A program made the translations under genes and the position numbers. A stretch of DNA of 64,000 nt from Sphingomonas morindae (GTDB lineage Bacteria; Pseudomonadota; Alphaproteobacteria; Sphingomonadales; Sphingomonadaceae). Below the pieces are notes generated by a model. The model was not told where the DNA came from. It made no database searches and worked only from the letters and a program-made list of their open reading frames with translations. The DNA lies in the NCBI RefSeq assembly GCF_023822065.1, contig NZ_CP084930.1, positions 2,372,001 to 2,436,000 of the forward strand, in the 5' to 3' direction. This document shows, piece after piece, positions 26,131-35,131 of the stretch (the stretch's first letter is position 1; each line of letters begins with the position of its first letter).

Positions 26131-26194
26131 CGCCGCTCCCGCGTGCCGGCATGATCGCGAAATCGGCATCGGCCGACCGGCTGGCCGACGCCCT

Positions 26195-26207
26195 CTCTAT
26201 AATAGAG
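26195..26207. promoter_or_regulatory. Palindromic flagellar element CTCTATAATAGAG
   Basis: A perfect 13-base palindrome (odd centre) containing TATAAT on one strand and TATTAT on the other. It lies in the divergent flgF/fliL gap, 65 bases from flgF and 119 from fliL, so it could serve both directions. It belongs to the same family as the CCTATAA elements at other flagellar genes. Confidence 0.5.
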
Positions 26208-26325
26208 GCGTGATGGCCGTTCGCGGCGGATCGGCGGCATTTCGGCTGGCGAACGTGATGCCGGCGGACGTGATGCGGGCGGAAAGCAGGGCTGGCTGAA
26301 GAAGCGGCCGGCGGAGGGAGTGGCT

Positions 26326-26868
26326 GTGTCGAACGAAGCACGGATCGCGTCGGGCGGGCGGTCCTATGACGATGACGAGATCAGCGCGGCGGCGGCGGTG
26401 CCGGCATCGGCGCCGGCGCCGCTCGCGCCCGCGCGCCGCACGCGCGTGCTGCCGATGCTCTTCGGCGGGGCGCTGGCGCTGGCGGCCATGGCGGGGGCCG
26501 GCGTCTATCTGCTGCGGCCGGCCGCCCCGCCGACCGAGGTCGCCCCCGCGAGCGGCGCCGCGGCCGATCTCTATGTCGATGCGCCGCCCATCATCGTCAG
26601 CGTCCACGGCGCCGATGGCCGCGCGCACTTCATCAAGCTGCGCTTCGTCGTGGTGGCGCGGAGCAAGGGCAAGGCCGAGCTGCTGAAGGAAAGGATGCCG
26701 ATGCTGCTCGACGCGCTGCAATCCTTCCTGCGCGAACTCCGCGCCGAGGATCTGGACGGATCGGCGGCGGTGTACCGCGTCAAGGAGGAGATGATGCTGC
26801 GCATCCGCGCCGCGATCGGCGACGACAGCGTGAGCGACGTCCTCATCCAGGATCTGGTGGAGCAATGA
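26326..26868 (+). CDS. fliL: Flagellar basal-body protein FliL
   Basis: About 180 residues: a cytoplasmic N-terminus, one membrane span (MLFGGALALAAMAGAGVYLL) and a periplasmic FliL domain (FIKLRFVVVARSKGKAELLK, then YRVKEEMMLRIRAAIGD and the end VLIQDLVEQ). FliL supports the stator at the motor. The GTG at 26326 lies 7 nt after GGAGGG; a GTG at 26320 is too close. The stop overlaps the fliM start (ATGA), opening a four-gene operon. Confidence 0.88.
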   Translation: MSNEARIASGGRSYDDDEISAAAAVPASAPAPLAPARRTRVLPMLFGGALALAAMAGAGVYLLRPAAPPTEVAPASGAAADLYVDAPPIIVSVHGADGRAHFIKLRFVVVARSKGKAELLKERMPMLLDALQSFLRELRAEDLDGSAAVYRVKEEMMLRIRAAIGDDSVSDVLIQDLVEQ

Positions 26869-27863
26869 GCGTGGAGGAGGCCGAGCGTCCGCGCGAGCCC
26901 GCGATCGATCGCTTCGACCAGGCCGGGATCGACGCGATCTTCGGTTTCGATACGCCGCCGCCGCGCGCCGCCAAAAAGGGCCTGCGCGCGCTGCTCGATG
27001 CCGATATCGCCAATCGCGAGCGGCTGCCCATGCTCGAAGTGGTGTGCGAGCGCATGGTGCGCACCTTCGCCACCAGCATGCGCAACCTCACCTCCGATGC
27101 GCTCGACGTGCATCTCGAGCGGGTCAGCACCACGCGCTTCGGCGATTTCATGAACCGGCTGCCGCTGCCTGCGATGATCGGCGTCTTCCACGCCGCGCCC
27201 TGGGACAATTTCGGCGCGATCACGGTCGATTCCGGCCTGATCTACGCGGTTGTGGACTCGCTGCTGGGCGGCCGGCGCGGCGGCGCCGTGATGCGCATCG
27301 AGGGGCGCGCCTTCACCTCGATCGAAACGGTGCTGGTCGGCAAGATGATCCAGCAGACCCTGGCCGATTTCGCCGCCTCCTTCAGCGCGATCGAGCCGGT
27401 GCAGATGACGCTGGAACGGGTCGAGACGACCCCCCGCTTCGCCGCGATCGCCGGGCCGAGCAACCTCACCGCCGTCGCCACCTTCCGGGTCGAGATGGAG
27501 GAGCGGGGCGGCAGTTTCTCGATTGTGCTGCCCTATGCCACGATCGAGCCGGTGCGCGACAAGCTGGTGCAGCGCTTCGCCGGCGAGAAACTCGGCCATG
27601 ACGCGGTGTGGGGCGCCCATATCGCGCGCGAACTGCTCGCCACCGAAGTTACGCTCGAGGCGGTGCTGGGCGAGCGCACCATGCGCGTGCAGGACTATAT
27701 GGCGCTGCGCGTCGGACAGACGATCGGGCTCAACCGCGAGCCCGACGATCCGATCACGATCGCCAGCGGCGGCGTGCCGCTGGGCCAGGCGCAGATCGGC
27801 AAGCGCGCGGCCTCGGTGGCGGTGCAGATGCTCAACGACATCGCCGATGGATTCTCCGCATGA
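26865..27863 (+). CDS. fliM: Flagellar motor switch protein FliM
   Basis: A 332-residue C-ring protein. The central CheC-like domain includes FGDFMNRLPLPAMIGVF, YAVVDSLLGGRRGG and MTLERVETTPRFAAI; the C-terminal SpoA domain carries LEAVLGERTMRVQDYMALRV. The N-terminal CheY-binding motif usually reads LSQxEIDALL; here FDQAGIDAIFGFD takes that place and is diverged. Translationally coupled to fliL before it and to a DUF6468 gene after it. Confidence 0.94.
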   Translation: MSVEEAERPREPAIDRFDQAGIDAIFGFDTPPPRAAKKGLRALLDADIANRERLPMLEVVCERMVRTFATSMRNLTSDALDVHLERVSTTRFGDFMNRLPLPAMIGVFHAAPWDNFGAITVDSGLIYAVVDSLLGGRRGGAVMRIEGRAFTSIETVLVGKMIQQTLADFAASFSAIEPVQMTLERVETTPRFAAIAGPSNLTAVATFRVEMEERGGSFSIVLPYATIEPVRDKLVQRFAGEKLGHDAVWGAHIARELLATEVTLEAVLGERTMRVQDYMALRVGQTIGLNREPDDPITIASGGVPLGQAQIGKRAASVAVQMLNDIADGFSA

Positions 27864-28504
27864 CCCTCTCGGCCTTGAGCGACGGGCTGGTGGCGATGCT
27901 CTGCCTTGCCCTGCTGGTGCAGACCTCGCGGCTGTCGCTGCTCGTCCGGCGCCTCCGCAGGGAGGAACTCGGCGCCATGGTGCGCACCATCGATGCCGCG
28001 CTCGCGGCCACCCAGTCGGCCATGGCCGAGTTGCGCGGCGCGCTCGCCACCGAGGCGTCCGCCCAGGCGGAGGCGATCGCCCGCGCCGCGCCGCTGCGCG
28101 ACGAACTGACGATGCTGCGCGACGAGCTTTCGGTGATGGTGGGCGTCGGCAATGGCATAGCCGAGCGGTTGGTGGCGGCGGCGGAGGCGGCGCGCACGGC
28201 GCGGCCCGCCAGCCCCGAGGCGGTGGCTCCGGACGACGACGCCGATGCGCGGCCGCCGGCGCGCACCGCGCGATCGCGCCGGCGTCGATCCAAGCCCGCG
28301 GCGGCGGTGCCGGATGCGGGTGCGGCCGAAGGCCGGGCGGCGGTGCCGCGCGTATCCGAGACGCCGCAGCCCTATCGCCCCCCCGTGAAGATCCGGCCCG
28401 CGGAGACGATCCGGACGGCGGCGATCGACGCCGCGCCGCCCCACGCGGCCGAGCCCGAACGCCACGACGCCACCATAATTCCCTTTCTGGGTGCTTCGGC
28501 ATGA
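27860..28504 (+). CDS. DUF6468-type flagellar-cluster protein, one membrane span
   Basis: A 214-residue protein with an N-terminal membrane span (LSDGLVAMLCLALLVQTSRL), a helical stretch likely to form a coiled coil (EELGAMVRTIDAALAATQSA onward) and a low-complexity Ala/Pro/Arg tail ending IIPFLGASA. The place between fliM and motE, and the layout, match the DUF6468 family of alphaproteobacterial flagellar operons. The role is not established. ATGA overlaps link it to both neighbours, so it should be made in step with FliM and MotE. Confidence 0.7.
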   Translation: MTLSALSDGLVAMLCLALLVQTSRLSLLVRRLRREELGAMVRTIDAALAATQSAMAELRGALATEASAQAEAIARAAPLRDELTMLRDELSVMVGVGNGIAERLVAAAEAARTARPASPEAVAPDDDADARPPARTARSRRRRSKPAAAVPDAGAAEGRAAVPRVSETPQPYRPPVKIRPAETIRTAAIDAAPPHAAEPERHDATIIPFLGASA

Positions 28505-29259
28505 GCCGCGCCTCCCGTCCGGCGCGGCGCCGCCCGCCGCGCCTGCCGCCGCTGCTGCTATTGACGGGCGCGGCAGCGGGTTTCGCCGCCATCACCCATG
28601 CGGTGGAGGCGGGAACGCAGCCGCCGCCGCCCCGCGTGACGCCGGCGGCCAGCGCGCTGGGCGCCGCCGTGTTCGAAGGCCTGTCCGATCGCGATCGCGC
28701 GCTCGCTCGTCAGATGCGCGCGCTCGATCTGCGCGAGCGCAGCGCGCGCGCCGCCGAGCAGCGCTTGCAGCAGGCGCTCGATCCCGGGCAGGGCGGATCG
28801 GCGCCCGCCGGCGGCTTCGCGTCGCCGGGGCCCGCACAGCCGGCGCGTCCGGCCGGCTCCGCACCCGCCTCGACCGATGTGCTGGATGATCTGGCGCGCA
28901 TCTACCAGACGATGAAGCCGGCACGCGCCGCGCCGATCTTCTCGGCGCTGGAGCCCGAGGTGCAGGCGCAGCTCGCCCGGCACATGCGCGATCGCGCCGT
29001 GGCCGCGCTGATGGCGGAAATGGATCCGCTCGCCGCCGCCCGGCTCAGCACCATGCTCGCCGGCCGCCGGGTGCCCGATCGGCTGCTGCCCCCGGCGCCA
29101 CGCCTCGGCGACCGGACGCCGCCCGTGCGCGTCGCAAGCCTCGCGCCGCCGGCCGCGGCGCGCGACGCGCGCCCCGGCGCGTCCGCGCTGCGCCCCGCGC
29201 CGGAACCGCTCGCCGCATCCCCCGCCGCCCCGCCGGCGGCCGGGCCGCGCGGACGATAG
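28501..29259 (+). CDS. motE: MotE-like motor chaperone
   Basis: 252 residues: an N-terminal signal or membrane span, a helical segment rich in Arg and Gln (MRALDLRERSARAAEQRL), then a MgtE-N-like domain (LDDLARIYQTMKPARAAPIF, MAEMDPLAAARLSTML) and a disordered Pro/Ala tail. MotE in rhizobia is a periplasmic chaperone needed for MotC folding. Position behind fliM and DUF6468 is the common alphaproteobacterial order. No motC is seen in this window, so its client may differ here. Confidence 0.75.
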   Translation: MSRASRPARRRPPRLPPLLLLTGAAAGFAAITHAVEAGTQPPPPRVTPAASALGAAVFEGLSDRDRALARQMRALDLRERSARAAEQRLQQALDPGQGGSAPAGGFASPGPAQPARPAGSAPASTDVLDDLARIYQTMKPARAAPIFSALEPEVQAQLARHMRDRAVAALMAEMDPLAAARLSTMLAGRRVPDRLLPPAPRLGDRTPPVRVASLAPPAAARDARPGASALRPAPEPLAASPAAPPAAGPRGR

Positions 29260-29832
29260 GCGGGAGGCTGCGGCCCGAAGGGGCGCGCGGGTGGGCGGGG
29301 CGGTCGCGCGACACGATGCGTCCGGCGTCTTCGAGCGCGCCGCTTCGCTCGGCCGCTATCGGCATGCCTGTCCGGTCGGCGCCTCCCGGCGCTCCCCGCC
29401 TCGGCTGTGTCAGCGAGCGGATTCCGCCGAGGCGCCGATCGGAGACACGCCTGCGTCCGGCTGCGATGGCGCCATCTGCCCCACCAGCCGAGCGGGCGAC
29501 CGGCGCGCGCCCGCCGCGGCCTCTCCCGGCTCCGCGTTGCGCGGGTGGCAAGCACAGAGCCGCCGGCGCGGGGCCGGTCGCGCGACGGTGCGACCAGCAG
29601 GTGCGGGAGCACGTCCGCGACCGGGACCATAGGGAATGCCCGTCCGTAAGAGGCCCCGTCGAGCCTCTTTCGGGCGTCTTCGAGCGCCTTTCCCGATCGA
29701 ACTCGCGCCTCGGTCCGACCGCTAGGCTGGAGCGTCGCGGCTCGGGCGCGCGGGAGCGCCGCTGGAGGCGGAATGCGCGCAAGGAGAGCTGGCCTCCGCA
29801 GCGCCTGCGATCATGTGCGCCGCCGGCGCGGT
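29260..29832. other. Gene-poor GC-rich gap with a probable terminator
   Basis: Between motE and a convergent small gene I find no supportable coding region. A 15-base direct repeat (GGCGTCTTCGAGCGC) occurs near 29326 and again near 29676. At 29648-29669 AAGAGGC and GCCTCTT form a 7-bp stem, which could end the fliL-motE transcript although it is almost 400 bases after motE. Confidence 0.4.
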
Positions 29833-30240
29833 TCAGCTGGGCGAGCAGGTGAGATCGAGGATCAGCACGCGCCGCACCTCGTCCTGCGGCGTGAAATCGC
29901 GGCTGTTGAGCATCAGGCTCAGCCGCTGCGCGTCGGGCGCGGTGAGCGAGGAGCCGTGCAACCGCCCGAATTCGAGCAGCGCGGCGAGGAGCTGGGCGCG
30001 CAGCACCGGCAGCGTCCGGTTCAGGCGGACGAGCGCGGCGCTGTCCTGCGCCTCGGCGGCGAGCCGCGCGGTGAGGTGACCGCTGATATTGCCGTTGACG
30101 ATCATGGGCAGCTCGAACGGCTCGAGCCGCAGGATGCGCGGCGCCTCCGTGCGGACGGCATGCGGCGCCGCGTCGCGCGGGAGGCCGTGGGGCGCGGTGG
30201 CGAGGGCGGGCAGCGCCGCCAGCACGATGCGGTAGGACAT
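29833..30240 (-). CDS. FliL-like small exported protein, flagellar context
   Basis: A 135-residue protein with an N-terminal signal (MSYRIVLAALPALATAP). The core reads PFELPMIVNGNISGHLTARL, then LNRTLPVLRAQLLAALLEF and ends DEVRRVLILDLTCSPS. The pattern resembles the protein at 40647-41078 and, more distantly, FliL domains. I chose the ATG at 30240; the frame is open to 30390 but that would cross the promoter-like element at 30285-30300. Function unknown; a periplasmic motor accessory is the likeliest guess. Confidence 0.65.
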   Translation of the reverse strand: MSYRIVLAALPALATAPHGLPRDAAPHAVRTEAPRILRLEPFELPMIVNGNISGHLTARLAAEAQDSAALVRLNRTLPVLRAQLLAALLEFGRLHGSSLTAPDAQRLSLMLNSRDFTPQDEVRRVLILDLTCSPS

Positions 30241-30284
30241 AAGGTCTCGCTTTCCCGGGAGGGACCGTCGGTCCGCGCCCTTCC

Positions 30285-30300
30285 GCTCTATAATAGGAGC
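30285..30300. promoter_or_regulatory. Near-palindromic flagellar element GCTCTATAATAGGAGC
   Basis: The core CTATAATAG is a perfect 9-base palindrome. It lies in the divergent gap between the FliL-like gene (45 bases away, leftward) and a small membrane-protein gene (16 bases away, rightward), as the similar palindrome at 26195-26207 lies between flgF and fliL. Confidence 0.5.
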
Positions 30301-30315
30301 GTTGCGGCTCGGGGG

Positions 30316-30537
30316 ATGCGAATGGCGGGTGATCGAATGGAACGGATGCGGCTGCTCGCGGCCTCCCAGCAGCGTGTCTGGCGCCGCCACGATGATCCGT
30401 CGTTCGGCGAACCGGATTCGCCCTCGCGGCCGCTGCCGTCGCTGGCGCTGCCGCTGATCCTTCTTTTCCTGTTCGGGAGCAGCGTGGGCGGGCTGCTGAT
30501 CGCCGCCTTCGGCCTGTTCGCGCCGGCAGCGCCCTGA
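30316..30537 (+). CDS. Small one-span membrane protein, flagellar context
   Basis: A 73-residue protein with a charged N-terminal half (RLLAASQQRVWRRHDDPSF) and one C-terminal membrane span (LPLILLFLFGSSVGGLLIAA). An ATG at 30322 with GGGGGA upstream is an alternative start. The stop is 2 bases before the start of the large TPR-like gene, so both are probably co-transcribed from the element at 30285-30300. No family recognised. Confidence 0.6.
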   Translation: MRMAGDRMERMRLLAASQQRVWRRHDDPSFGEPDSPSRPLPSLALPLILLFLFGSSVGGLLIAAFGLFAPAAP

Positions 30538-30539
30538 GG

Positions 30540-32297
30540 ATGCGCGGCGCGTTCACGGCCCGGGCGGCGGCGCTGCTGCCGCTGCTCACCGCCGCCCTCG
30601 CGCAGCCGGGCGGCGCGCAGGCCCTCGCCGCCTTTTCGGCGCGCCTCGTCGCCGCGCCCCCGCTGACCGGTCCGGCGGTGTGGCAGCCCCAGGCGATGGA
30701 GACGATCTGGGCGCGGCTGGCGCGCAGCCCGGGCGACCGCCAGCCGGTGCGATGGGACTATGCCCGCAACCTGATCGGGCGCGGCTTCGGTGCGGAGGCG
30801 GCCGGGGTGCTGACGGTGATGCGCCAGGCCGATCCCGATCTGGCGCTGGTGCCGCACTATCGGCTCGCTTATGGCGCCGCGCTGGTCGAGATCGGCCATG
30901 CCGACCAGGCGCTCTCGTGGCTCGCTCCGCGCGGCGACGAGCCCGCGCCCGGCGCCGAACGCTGCGCCTGGCTGGCGCGTGCGCTGGCGGAGGCCGGGCG
31001 GGGCGGCGAGGCGCTGCGGCACATGGCCTGTGCGGCGCCCGCGCTCAACCAGCGCGTGCCGGCGGCGCGCACCGCCTTCGTCGCGCCGCTGGCGGCGGCG
31101 GCGGTGGACGCGGGCGATCCGGCGCGCGCGCTGCGCTGGCTGGCGGCGCTGCCCGATGCCGATCCCGCCGCCAATGTGCAACGCGGACGCGCGCTGGCGG
31201 CGCTGGGCCGGAGCGGCGAGGCGCGGCTGCGCCTCGGCCGGGTCGAGACGGCGGGTCCGCTGCCGCTGCGCATGGCGGCGCGCCTCGCCCGGATCGAGGC
31301 GGGCGTGGCCGATCACAGCATGACGGTGGCGGCGGCGCGCGCGGCGCTGGATCGGCTGCGCTTCGCCTGGCGCGGCGGCCCGATCGAGGCGCGCGCCCTG
31401 CTGCTCGCCTATCGCCTGGCCGATCAGGCGAAGGACGTGCCGGGCGCGCTCGCCGCCGGCGCCACGTTGATGCGCTATTTCCCGGCGCGCGCCCAGCCGC
31501 CCGGCTTCGGCGCGGCGTTGCAGGATCGGTTCGCCCATCTGCTCGAGGATGGGCGCACGCTGCCGCTCATCCCCGCCGCCGATCTGTTCTGGAGCTATCG
31601 CGATCTCGTGCCGAGCGGCCCGGCCGGGGATCGGCTCGTCGCCGCCATGGCGAACCGGCTGCAATTGGCGGGCCTGTACCGGCGCGCCGCGAGCCTGCTC
31701 GAATTCCAGCTGTTCAACCGCACGATCGATCTCGCGCGCGGGCCGCTCTCGGTGCGGGTGGCGAGCCTCTATATCCTCGCGGGCGATCCGGCGCGCGCGG
31801 TGCGGACGCTGCGGCAGAGCGACGCGCCCGGCTTTGACGCGACCATGCTGAACGATCGGCGCCGGATCGAGGCGATCGCGCTGCACCAGCTCGGCCGGGT
31901 CGACCAGGCGCTGGCGCTGCTCGCCGACGTGCCCGACGGCACCACGCTGCGCGCCGAAATCCTCTGGAAGCAGCGGCGCTGGCAGCAGCTGGCGGAGACC
32001 ATGCCCGCCTTGCTGCCCGCGCCGGGCCGGCTGGATGCGGTGGGGCAGACGCTGGTGCTGCGCCAGGCGATCGCGCTCGCCATGCTGGGCCGGAGCGACG
32101 CGCTCGCCGCGCTCCACGCGCGCTATGCGGCAGGGCTGGCGGGGGCGCCGAGCGCGGCCGTGGTCGCGCTGCTCGGCGCGCCCGGCGCCGGCGCGGGGGG
32201 CGCGTCCATCGCCCGGGCCATGGCGGCGCTGCCGAGCGCGAGCCCCGCCGCCGGCTATTCCGAACTGTTCGATGCGCCGGCCGGCGGGCCGGGCTGA
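30540..32297 (+). CDS. Exported TPR-like helical-repeat protein, flagellar context
   Basis: 585 residues starting with a signal-like segment (LLPLLTAALAQPGGAQA). Most of the sequence is a chain of helix pairs rich in Ala, Leu and Arg with TPR-like spacing (RLAYGAALVEIGHADQALSWL; AWLARALAEAGRGGEALRHM; ALRWLAALPDADPAANVQRG). It has no enzyme motif. It lies in the flagellar region behind a flagellar-type promoter element, so it may be a periplasmic scaffold of the motor or its assembly; this is inference from position only. The next small gene overlaps its stop (TGATG). Confidence 0.7.
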   Translation: MRGAFTARAAALLPLLTAALAQPGGAQALAAFSARLVAAPPLTGPAVWQPQAMETIWARLARSPGDRQPVRWDYARNLIGRGFGAEAAGVLTVMRQADPDLALVPHYRLAYGAALVEIGHADQALSWLAPRGDEPAPGAERCAWLARALAEAGRGGEALRHMACAAPALNQRVPAARTAFVAPLAAAAVDAGDPARALRWLAALPDADPAANVQRGRALAALGRSGEARLRLGRVETAGPLPLRMAARLARIEAGVADHSMTVAAARAALDRLRFAWRGGPIEARALLLAYRLADQAKDVPGALAAGATLMRYFPARAQPPGFGAALQDRFAHLLEDGRTLPLIPAADLFWSYRDLVPSGPAGDRLVAAMANRLQLAGLYRRAASLLEFQLFNRTIDLARGPLSVRVASLYILAGDPARAVRTLRQSDAPGFDATMLNDRRRIEAIALHQLGRVDQALALLADVPDGTTLRAEILWKQRRWQQLAETMPALLPAPGRLDAVGQTLVLRQAIALAMLGRSDALAALHARYAAGLAGAPSAAVVALLGAPGAGAGGASIARAMAALPSASPAAGYSELFDAPAGGPG

Positions 32298-32488
32298 TGC
32301 GCCGTCCCGCCGCCCTGTGCTTCGCCTTCGCGCCGCGCGCGACCGTGGCGCGCGCGCGGCGCCCGGCGCGTGCGGATCGGAAGACGGGTGAGGGCCGGCG
32401 CGCGGAGGCGCCCGTCGGCGCGGCGTCCACGCCCGCGCGGCCGCGCGGCGGCGCCAAGATACTCGCCTTTGCCCCCGCGCGGGGCTAG
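32297..32488 (+). CDS. Possible small basic protein
   Basis: A 63-residue reading frame whose ATG overlaps the stop of the TPR-like gene (TGATG), a layout that favours coupled translation. The product is Arg/Ala/Pro-rich and ends KILAFAPARG. It has no domain. It converges on and overlaps the last bases of the efflux gene on the other strand. Chance opening in GC-rich DNA cannot be ruled out. Confidence 0.3.
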   Translation: MRRPAALCFAFAPRATVARARRPARADRKTGEGRRAEAPVGAASTPARPRGGAKILAFAPARG

Positions 32489-33972
32489 CGGCGGGCGTCG
32501 CCCGCTGCCGCTGCCGGTGCTGATGCCGGTGCCGGAGCCGGGCCCGCCGCGTCGGGCGCGCCGGCGTCGGCCGTCCAGCCGCCGCCGATCGCGCGGACCA
32601 GCCGGATACTGGCGTCGAGCCGGCGGGTCTGCAGGTCGAGCGCCTTGCGCCGCGCCTGCAACGCCACCGCCTGCGCGGTCGACACGTCGAGATAGGTGAC
32701 GACGCCCTTCTGATAGCGGTTGAGCGCCAACTGCTCCGCCGCGCCTGCGAGGCGGACCGCATCGGCCTCGGCCTGCGCCTCCTCGCCGAAATGGTGGAGC
32801 TGGGCGAGATCGTCCTCCACATCCTGAAAGGCCTGGAGCACGCGCGCGCGATAGTCGGCGGTCGCCTGCGTCCAGCGCGCGCGGGCGACGGCAAGCTGCG
32901 CGCGGCGCCGGCCGCCATCGAAGATCGACAAGGCGATGTTCGGCCCGATCGACCAGAACAGAGTGGGCGCCGAGATCAGCCCCGCCAGCGCCGTATTCTG
33001 GAAGCCGCCCGAGCCGCCGAGGCCGATCGCGGGAAAGAAGGCGGCCTTGGCGACGCCGATATCCGCATTGGCGGCGGCCATGCGGCGCTCGGCGGCGGCG
33101 ATGTCGGGACGCCGCTGCAACAGCGTGGAGGGCAGGCCTGTGGGAAAGGCGGGGATGGCGGGCTGGCCTTCCGCCGGCGCGATCGAGAAAAGGCTGGCGG
33201 GCTGGCCGATCAGGCTGGCGATTGCATGGTCCACCAGCGCGCGGGCGGCGGCGAGATCGGCGCGCTGGCCGCGCGCATCCGCCAGCAAGGCGCCCGCGCG
33301 CGCGGTATCGATGCCGGAGGCGATGCCGCCCGCGAAGCGCCGCCGGGTCAGCGCATCGGCCTGGCGATAGGCCTCGATTGTGTCCGTCAGCAGCGCGATC
33401 TGCGCATCCAGGCCGCGCAGCTCGACATAGCGGGTCGCCAGCTGCGCCTCGAGCGCGAGCCGGATCGCGGCGAGATCGTCCGCGCTCGCCTGGACCTCGG
33501 CGCGGCCGGCGGCGGCGCGGTTGCGCAGCCCGCCCCAGAGATCGAGATCCCAGGCGAGCGACCCGCCGAGCGTATCGGCCGCGTAGAGATCGGGCTGGTT
33601 GCTGCCGCGCAGCGGGCGATTGTCGGACTGGCGGTTCTGCGTGATATCGGCGCTGACGCCGAGCCGGGGCAGAAGATCGGAGCGGATCTCGCGCAGATCG
33701 GCCTGGGCCTGCTGATAGCGGCCGAGCGCGCCGGCGAGCGTGGGATTGGCGGCCGCCACCTGGCTTTCCAGCCGGTCGAGCGTCGGATCGCCGAACACCG
33801 TCCACCAGCGGCCATCGGCCGGGAGCGCCGGGGCGGCGGGGATCCACGGCCCCGCCTCGCGGAAGACGGGCGCCGTCGCGACCACCGGCGGGCGATAGGG
33901 CGGCGCCATCGAACAGCCGCCGAGCAGCGCGCCGATCGCCGCCAGCATTCCGGCCGCGGCGCTACGCATCAT
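32485..33972 (-). CDS. NodT-family outer-membrane factor of an RND efflux pump
   Basis: A 495-residue lipoprotein: lipobox LLGGC (Cys about 20), then the NodT/TolC-type repeats (TLDRLESQVAAANPTLAGAL; NADIGVAKAAFFPAIGLGGS). It forms the outer-membrane exit duct. Its start overlaps the adaptor gene before it by 11 bases, so adaptor, pump and duct form one operon in the order pump, adaptor, duct. A low-complexity Ala/Pro tail follows the last helix. Confidence 0.93.
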   Translation of the reverse strand: MMRSAAAGMLAAIGALLGGCSMAPPYRPPVVATAPVFREAGPWIPAAPALPADGRWWTVFGDPTLDRLESQVAAANPTLAGALGRYQQAQADLREIRSDLLPRLGVSADITQNRQSDNRPLRGSNQPDLYAADTLGGSLAWDLDLWGGLRNRAAAGRAEVQASADDLAAIRLALEAQLATRYVELRGLDAQIALLTDTIEAYRQADALTRRRFAGGIASGIDTARAGALLADARGQRADLAAARALVDHAIASLIGQPASLFSIAPAEGQPAIPAFPTGLPSTLLQRRPDIAAAERRMAAANADIGVAKAAFFPAIGLGGSGGFQNTALAGLISAPTLFWSIGPNIALSIFDGGRRRAQLAVARARWTQATADYRARVLQAFQDVEDDLAQLHHFGEEAQAEADAVRLAGAAEQLALNRYQKGVVTYLDVSTAQAVALQARRKALDLQTRRLDASIRLVRAIGGGWTADAGAPDAAGPAPAPASAPAAAAGDARR

Positions 33973-35131
33973 GGCCCTGCTCGACGCGCACCAACTGGCC
34001 CTCAGCGATCGAATCCGGCGGATTGTCGATCACGCGGTCGCCGGCGGCGAGGCCGGCGCGCACTTCCACCGTCTGGCCGAGATCGCGCCCGATGGTGATG
34101 CGCCGCAGCCGCACATGATCGTCCGGCCCCAGCATCGCCACCGCGCTGCCCTGCGCGCGGAAGAGGAGCGCGCTCGCCGGGATCTGCACCGCGCCGCCCG
34201 TGCCGGTGCGCGGGAAGGAGACTTGCGCATAGCCGCCGGGTTTGAGCATCGCGCCGGGATTGTCGGTGATCAGCTGGACCTGGAAGGCGCCGCTCGCCTG
34301 GTTGATCGCGCCCGATGTGCCGATCACCCGCGCCGCGAAGCGGCGGCCGGGATAGTCCGGCACCGTCAGGCTGGCCTCCAGCCCGGTCTTGATCCCGGCC
34401 GAATAGGATTGCGGCACGCTGACATAGATGCGGATGCGGTGGAGATCGGCGATCGCGAAGAGCGGCTGCTGGCTGCCGCTGCTCGGCCCCACGAGATCGC
34501 CGATCTCGGCGTTGCGCGCGGTCACCACGCCGGCGAAGGGCGCGCGTACCGTGGCGAAGCCTTTGAGCGCCAGCAACCGGCCGAGATTGGCCCGCGCGCC
34601 GCTCACCGCGGCGGCGCGCACCGCCAGCTCGCCATTCTTCTCGTCGGCCTCCTGCTGCGAGACCGAATGGGTGGTGAGCAGGTCGTTCCAGCGCGCGGCG
34701 GTGCTGCGGGCGAGCCGGGCGGCCGCCTCGGCGCTGTTGAGATCGGCGCGCGCCTGGCCGATCTGCTGGTCGAGTTCGGGCGTGTCGATCTCGGCCAGCG
34801 GCGTGCCCGCCGCCACCGTGGCACCGAGATCGCGGTTCCAGGCGCGCACATAGCCGGCGACCCGGGGATAGAGCCGGGCCGCGTTCCACGCCGCCAGCGT
34901 GCCGGGCAGATCGAGCGTGCCGCCAGACGCCGCCGCGCGCACCGGCACCAGCTGCACCACCGGGATGGCGCGGGCCGCGCTCCAGCTCTGGGCCTCGCCG
35001 GTCTCGCGGCTGCGAATCAGGGCGCCGGCGGCGACGGTGGCGAGCGCGACGAGCACGGCCACGCCGCCCGCCATCTTGAGCCCCTTGGGCGCGCGGGGGG
35101 AGGCGCCGGGCGGCAGGCTGTCACTCTGCAT
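33962..35131 (-). CDS. RND efflux periplasmic adaptor (membrane fusion protein)
   Basis: About 389 residues: an N-terminal membrane anchor (MAGGVAVLVALATVAAGALI), a lipoyl/barrel-sandwich region (LYPRVAGYVRAWNRDLGATV, AEIDTPELDQQIGQARADL), a coiled hairpin, and a beta-barrel with LTVPDYPGRRFAARVIGTSG. It bridges the inner-membrane pump to the NodT duct. The ATG at 35131 overlaps the end of the pump gene; ATGs at 35146 and 35164 are in frame. Confidence 0.93.
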   Translation of the reverse strand: MQSDSLPPGASPRAPKGLKMAGGVAVLVALATVAAGALIRSRETGEAQSWSAARAIPVVQLVPVRAAASGGTLDLPGTLAAWNAARLYPRVAGYVRAWNRDLGATVAAGTPLAEIDTPELDQQIGQARADLNSAEAAARLARSTAARWNDLLTTHSVSQQEADEKNGELAVRAAAVSGARANLGRLLALKGFATVRAPFAGVVTARNAEIGDLVGPSSGSQQPLFAIADLHRIRIYVSVPQSYSAGIKTGLEASLTVPDYPGRRFAARVIGTSGAINQASGAFQVQLITDNPGAMLKPGGYAQVSFPRTGTGGAVQIPASALLFRAQGSAVAMLGPDDHVRLRRITIGRDLGQTVEVRAGLAAGDRVIDNPPDSIAEGQLVRVEQGHDA

